A DNA stretch of 64,000 nucleotides from Azoarcus indigens (GTDB lineage: Bacteria; Pseudomonadota; Gammaproteobacteria; Burkholderiales; Rhodocyclaceae). The notes under the pieces are model-generated. The model did not search any database. It saw nothing but the letters and a program-made list of their open reading frames with translations, and was not told the origin of the DNA. The translations under genes and the position numbers were made by a program. Each line of letters begins with the position of its first letter. Within the stretch, counting starts at the first letter, position 1. The stretch covers positions 1-64,000 of the forward strand of contig NZ_SNVV01000016.1 in the NCBI RefSeq assembly GCF_004361735.1. The letters run 5' to 3'. This document shows, piece by piece, positions 62,922 to 64,000 of the stretch.

Positions 62922-64000
62922 ATGGATACCACCGCGACCGCCGCGCCCCCCGCCTCTGCGCAGCCCCTCTACCGCCAGCTCGCCGCCGCCTACCGCGACG
63001 CGATCGAGGACGGCACGCTGCGCCCGGGCGACCGCATGCCTTCGGTGCGCATGTTGATGCAGCGCCACACGGTGAGCCTGTCCACCGCGCTGCAGCTGTG
63101 CCGCCACCTGGAGGACGAGGGCTGGCTGGAGGCGCGACCGCGCTCCGGCTACTTCGTGCGCCGGCGGCTGCGTGCCCGCCTGCCTGGCGTGGTGGAGCCG
63201 GCGCAGGACCAGGCGCCAGACCCGGCGGCCTTCGTCGGCATCCACGCCACCGTGTCCGCCGTCATCGCCCAGGGCCAGCGCTATCCGGCGGCGCTCAATC
63301 TCGGCGGCGCCACCGCGGCGCCGGAGCACTACCCCACCGAGGCGCTGAAGAACGCGGTGCTGCGCTGCCTGCGGCAGTCGCCCACGCTGCTGACCACGCC
63401 CGGCTCGCCCAACGGCAACCCGGAATTCCGCAAGGTGATCGCCCGCCGGGCGCTGGATGCCGGCATCCGCATGACGGCGGAGGAGGTCATCGTCACCCAT
63501 GGCGGCATCGAGGCGGTGAACCTCGCCTTGCGCGCGGTCGCCAATCCGGGCGACACGGTGGCGGTGGAATCGCCCACTTTTTTCGGCCTGCTGCAGGTGC
63601 TGGAGAGCTTGGGCATGCGCGCGCTGGAGATTCCCACCAGCCCGAGCAGCGGCATCTCACTGGAGGCGCTGGAGCTGGCCATCGCCACCTACGGCAACAT
63701 CAAGGCGGTGGTGGTGGTGCCCAACCTGCAGAACCCGCTGGGCGCCATCATGCCGGACGGCCGCAAGGCGGCGCTGGCGGCGCTGTGCGAGCGCAACGGC
63801 ATCGCGGTGATCGAGGACGACCCCTACCGCGACATGCACTGCCGCACCACCCCGCCGAAGGCGCTGAAGGCCTGGGACCGCAGCGGCAACATCATCTATT
63901 GCGCCTCGCTGAACAAGACGCTGGCACCAGGCATGCGCCTGGGCTGGATGGCCGCCGGGCGCTGGCAGGCGCGGGTGGCGATGCTGAAGTTCGCCCAGAG
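62922..64000 (+). CDS. MocR-type regulator (GntR HTH + aminotransferase fold), 3' end outside window
   Basis: The N-terminal GntR winged helix (LYRQLAAAYRDAIEDGTLRPGDRMPSVRML, cited at ~16-45, then LSTALQLCRHLEDEGWLEARPRSGYFV) is fused to a fold-type I PLP domain. The PLP Lys is in CASLNKTLAPGMRLGW near 330, and EDDPYRDMH is near 305. MocR regulators bind PLP or an amino acid and often control the divergent gene, here DUF2917. The frame runs off the window after about 360 codons. Confidence 0.95.
   Translation, partial: MDTTATAAPPASAQPLYRQLAAAYRDAIEDGTLRPGDRMPSVRMLMQRHTVSLSTALQLCRHLEDEGWLEARPRSGYFVRRRLRARLPGVVEPAQDQAPDPAAFVGIHATVSAVIAQGQRYPAALNLGGATAAPEHYPTEALKNAVLRCLRQSPTLLTTPGSPNGNPEFRKVIARRALDAGIRMTAEEVIVTHGGIEAVNLALRAVANPGDTVAVESPTFFGLLQVLESLGMRALEIPTSPSSGISLEALELAIATYGNIKAVVVVPNLQNPLGAIMPDGRKAALAALCERNGIAVIEDDPYRDMHCRTTPPKALKAWDRSGNIIYCASLNKTLAPGMRLGWMAAGRWQARVAMLKFAQ

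Overview
The window is GC-rich and densely packed, and it reads as chromosome of a denitrifying betaproteobacterium of the Rhodocyclales type (Thauera/Azoarcus-like). The reasons are a complete nosZ-R-D-F-Y-L nitrous-oxide reductase cluster with nosZ first, DNR-type Crp/Fnr regulators, NsrR, CcoG, hemerythrin and DUF2249 proteins, class Ia nrdAB, and betaproteobacterial protein families throughout. The genus is an inference. I see no insertion sequence, prophage, CRISPR array or rRNA operon.

Layout. 1-2.9 kb: the end of a thiolase gene, a hemerythrin protein, a universal stress protein overlapping a TerC-type membrane protein, and a small exported protein. 3-13.2 kb: a nitrogen-oxide/anaerobic control region with three Crp/Fnr regulators, a hemerythrin-DUF2249-membrane protein operon, a DUF3079 mini-protein, a DUF2946 protein, a soluble chemoreceptor, ccoG, nsrR and a c5-type cytochrome lipoprotein. 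13.5-22.7 kb: the nos cluster on the minus strand, in transcription order nosZ, nosR, an unnamed membrane protein, nosD, nosF, nosY, nosL and a second NosL-like gene. 23-36.5 kb: housekeeping genes (tRNA-Ser, lysC, a radical SAM gene and queD, a desaturase, mscS, rsmB, purN, mutL). 36.6-45.9 kb: aidB, cysQ between two copies of an intergenic repeat, a sensor kinase facing two response regulators, a lipid kinase and a BON lipoprotein. 46-50.9 kb: nrdAB behind a long regulated leader. 51-64 kb: a GST, an AhpD-like protein, a very large membrane-inserted patatin, a YjfM-YjfC-YjfL-type operon, a DosP-like cyclic-di-GMP protein and a MocR-type regulator cut by the window end.

How it works together. 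Six TTGAT-N4-ATCAA-like boxes, each followed at the class II FNR distance by a -10-like hexamer, precede nosZ, nosR, the cytochrome, the hemerythrin operon, the DUF3079 gene and the second regulator. All three regulators carry ExxSR in the recognition helix, the residue set that reads this box. None shows the clustered N-terminal cysteines of FNR, so they look like NO-responsive (DNR-like) rather than oxygen-responsive regulators. An NsrR operator lies between ccoG and nsrR.

The most informative regulatory region is the 510-base nrdA leader. It has two NrdR boxes, a promoter, a cobalamin riboswitch with a near-perfect B12 box and a pairing P1 stem, and an intrinsic terminator about 100 bases before the start codon. 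This suggests that the B12-independent ribonucleotide reductase is shut off when cobalamin is plentiful.
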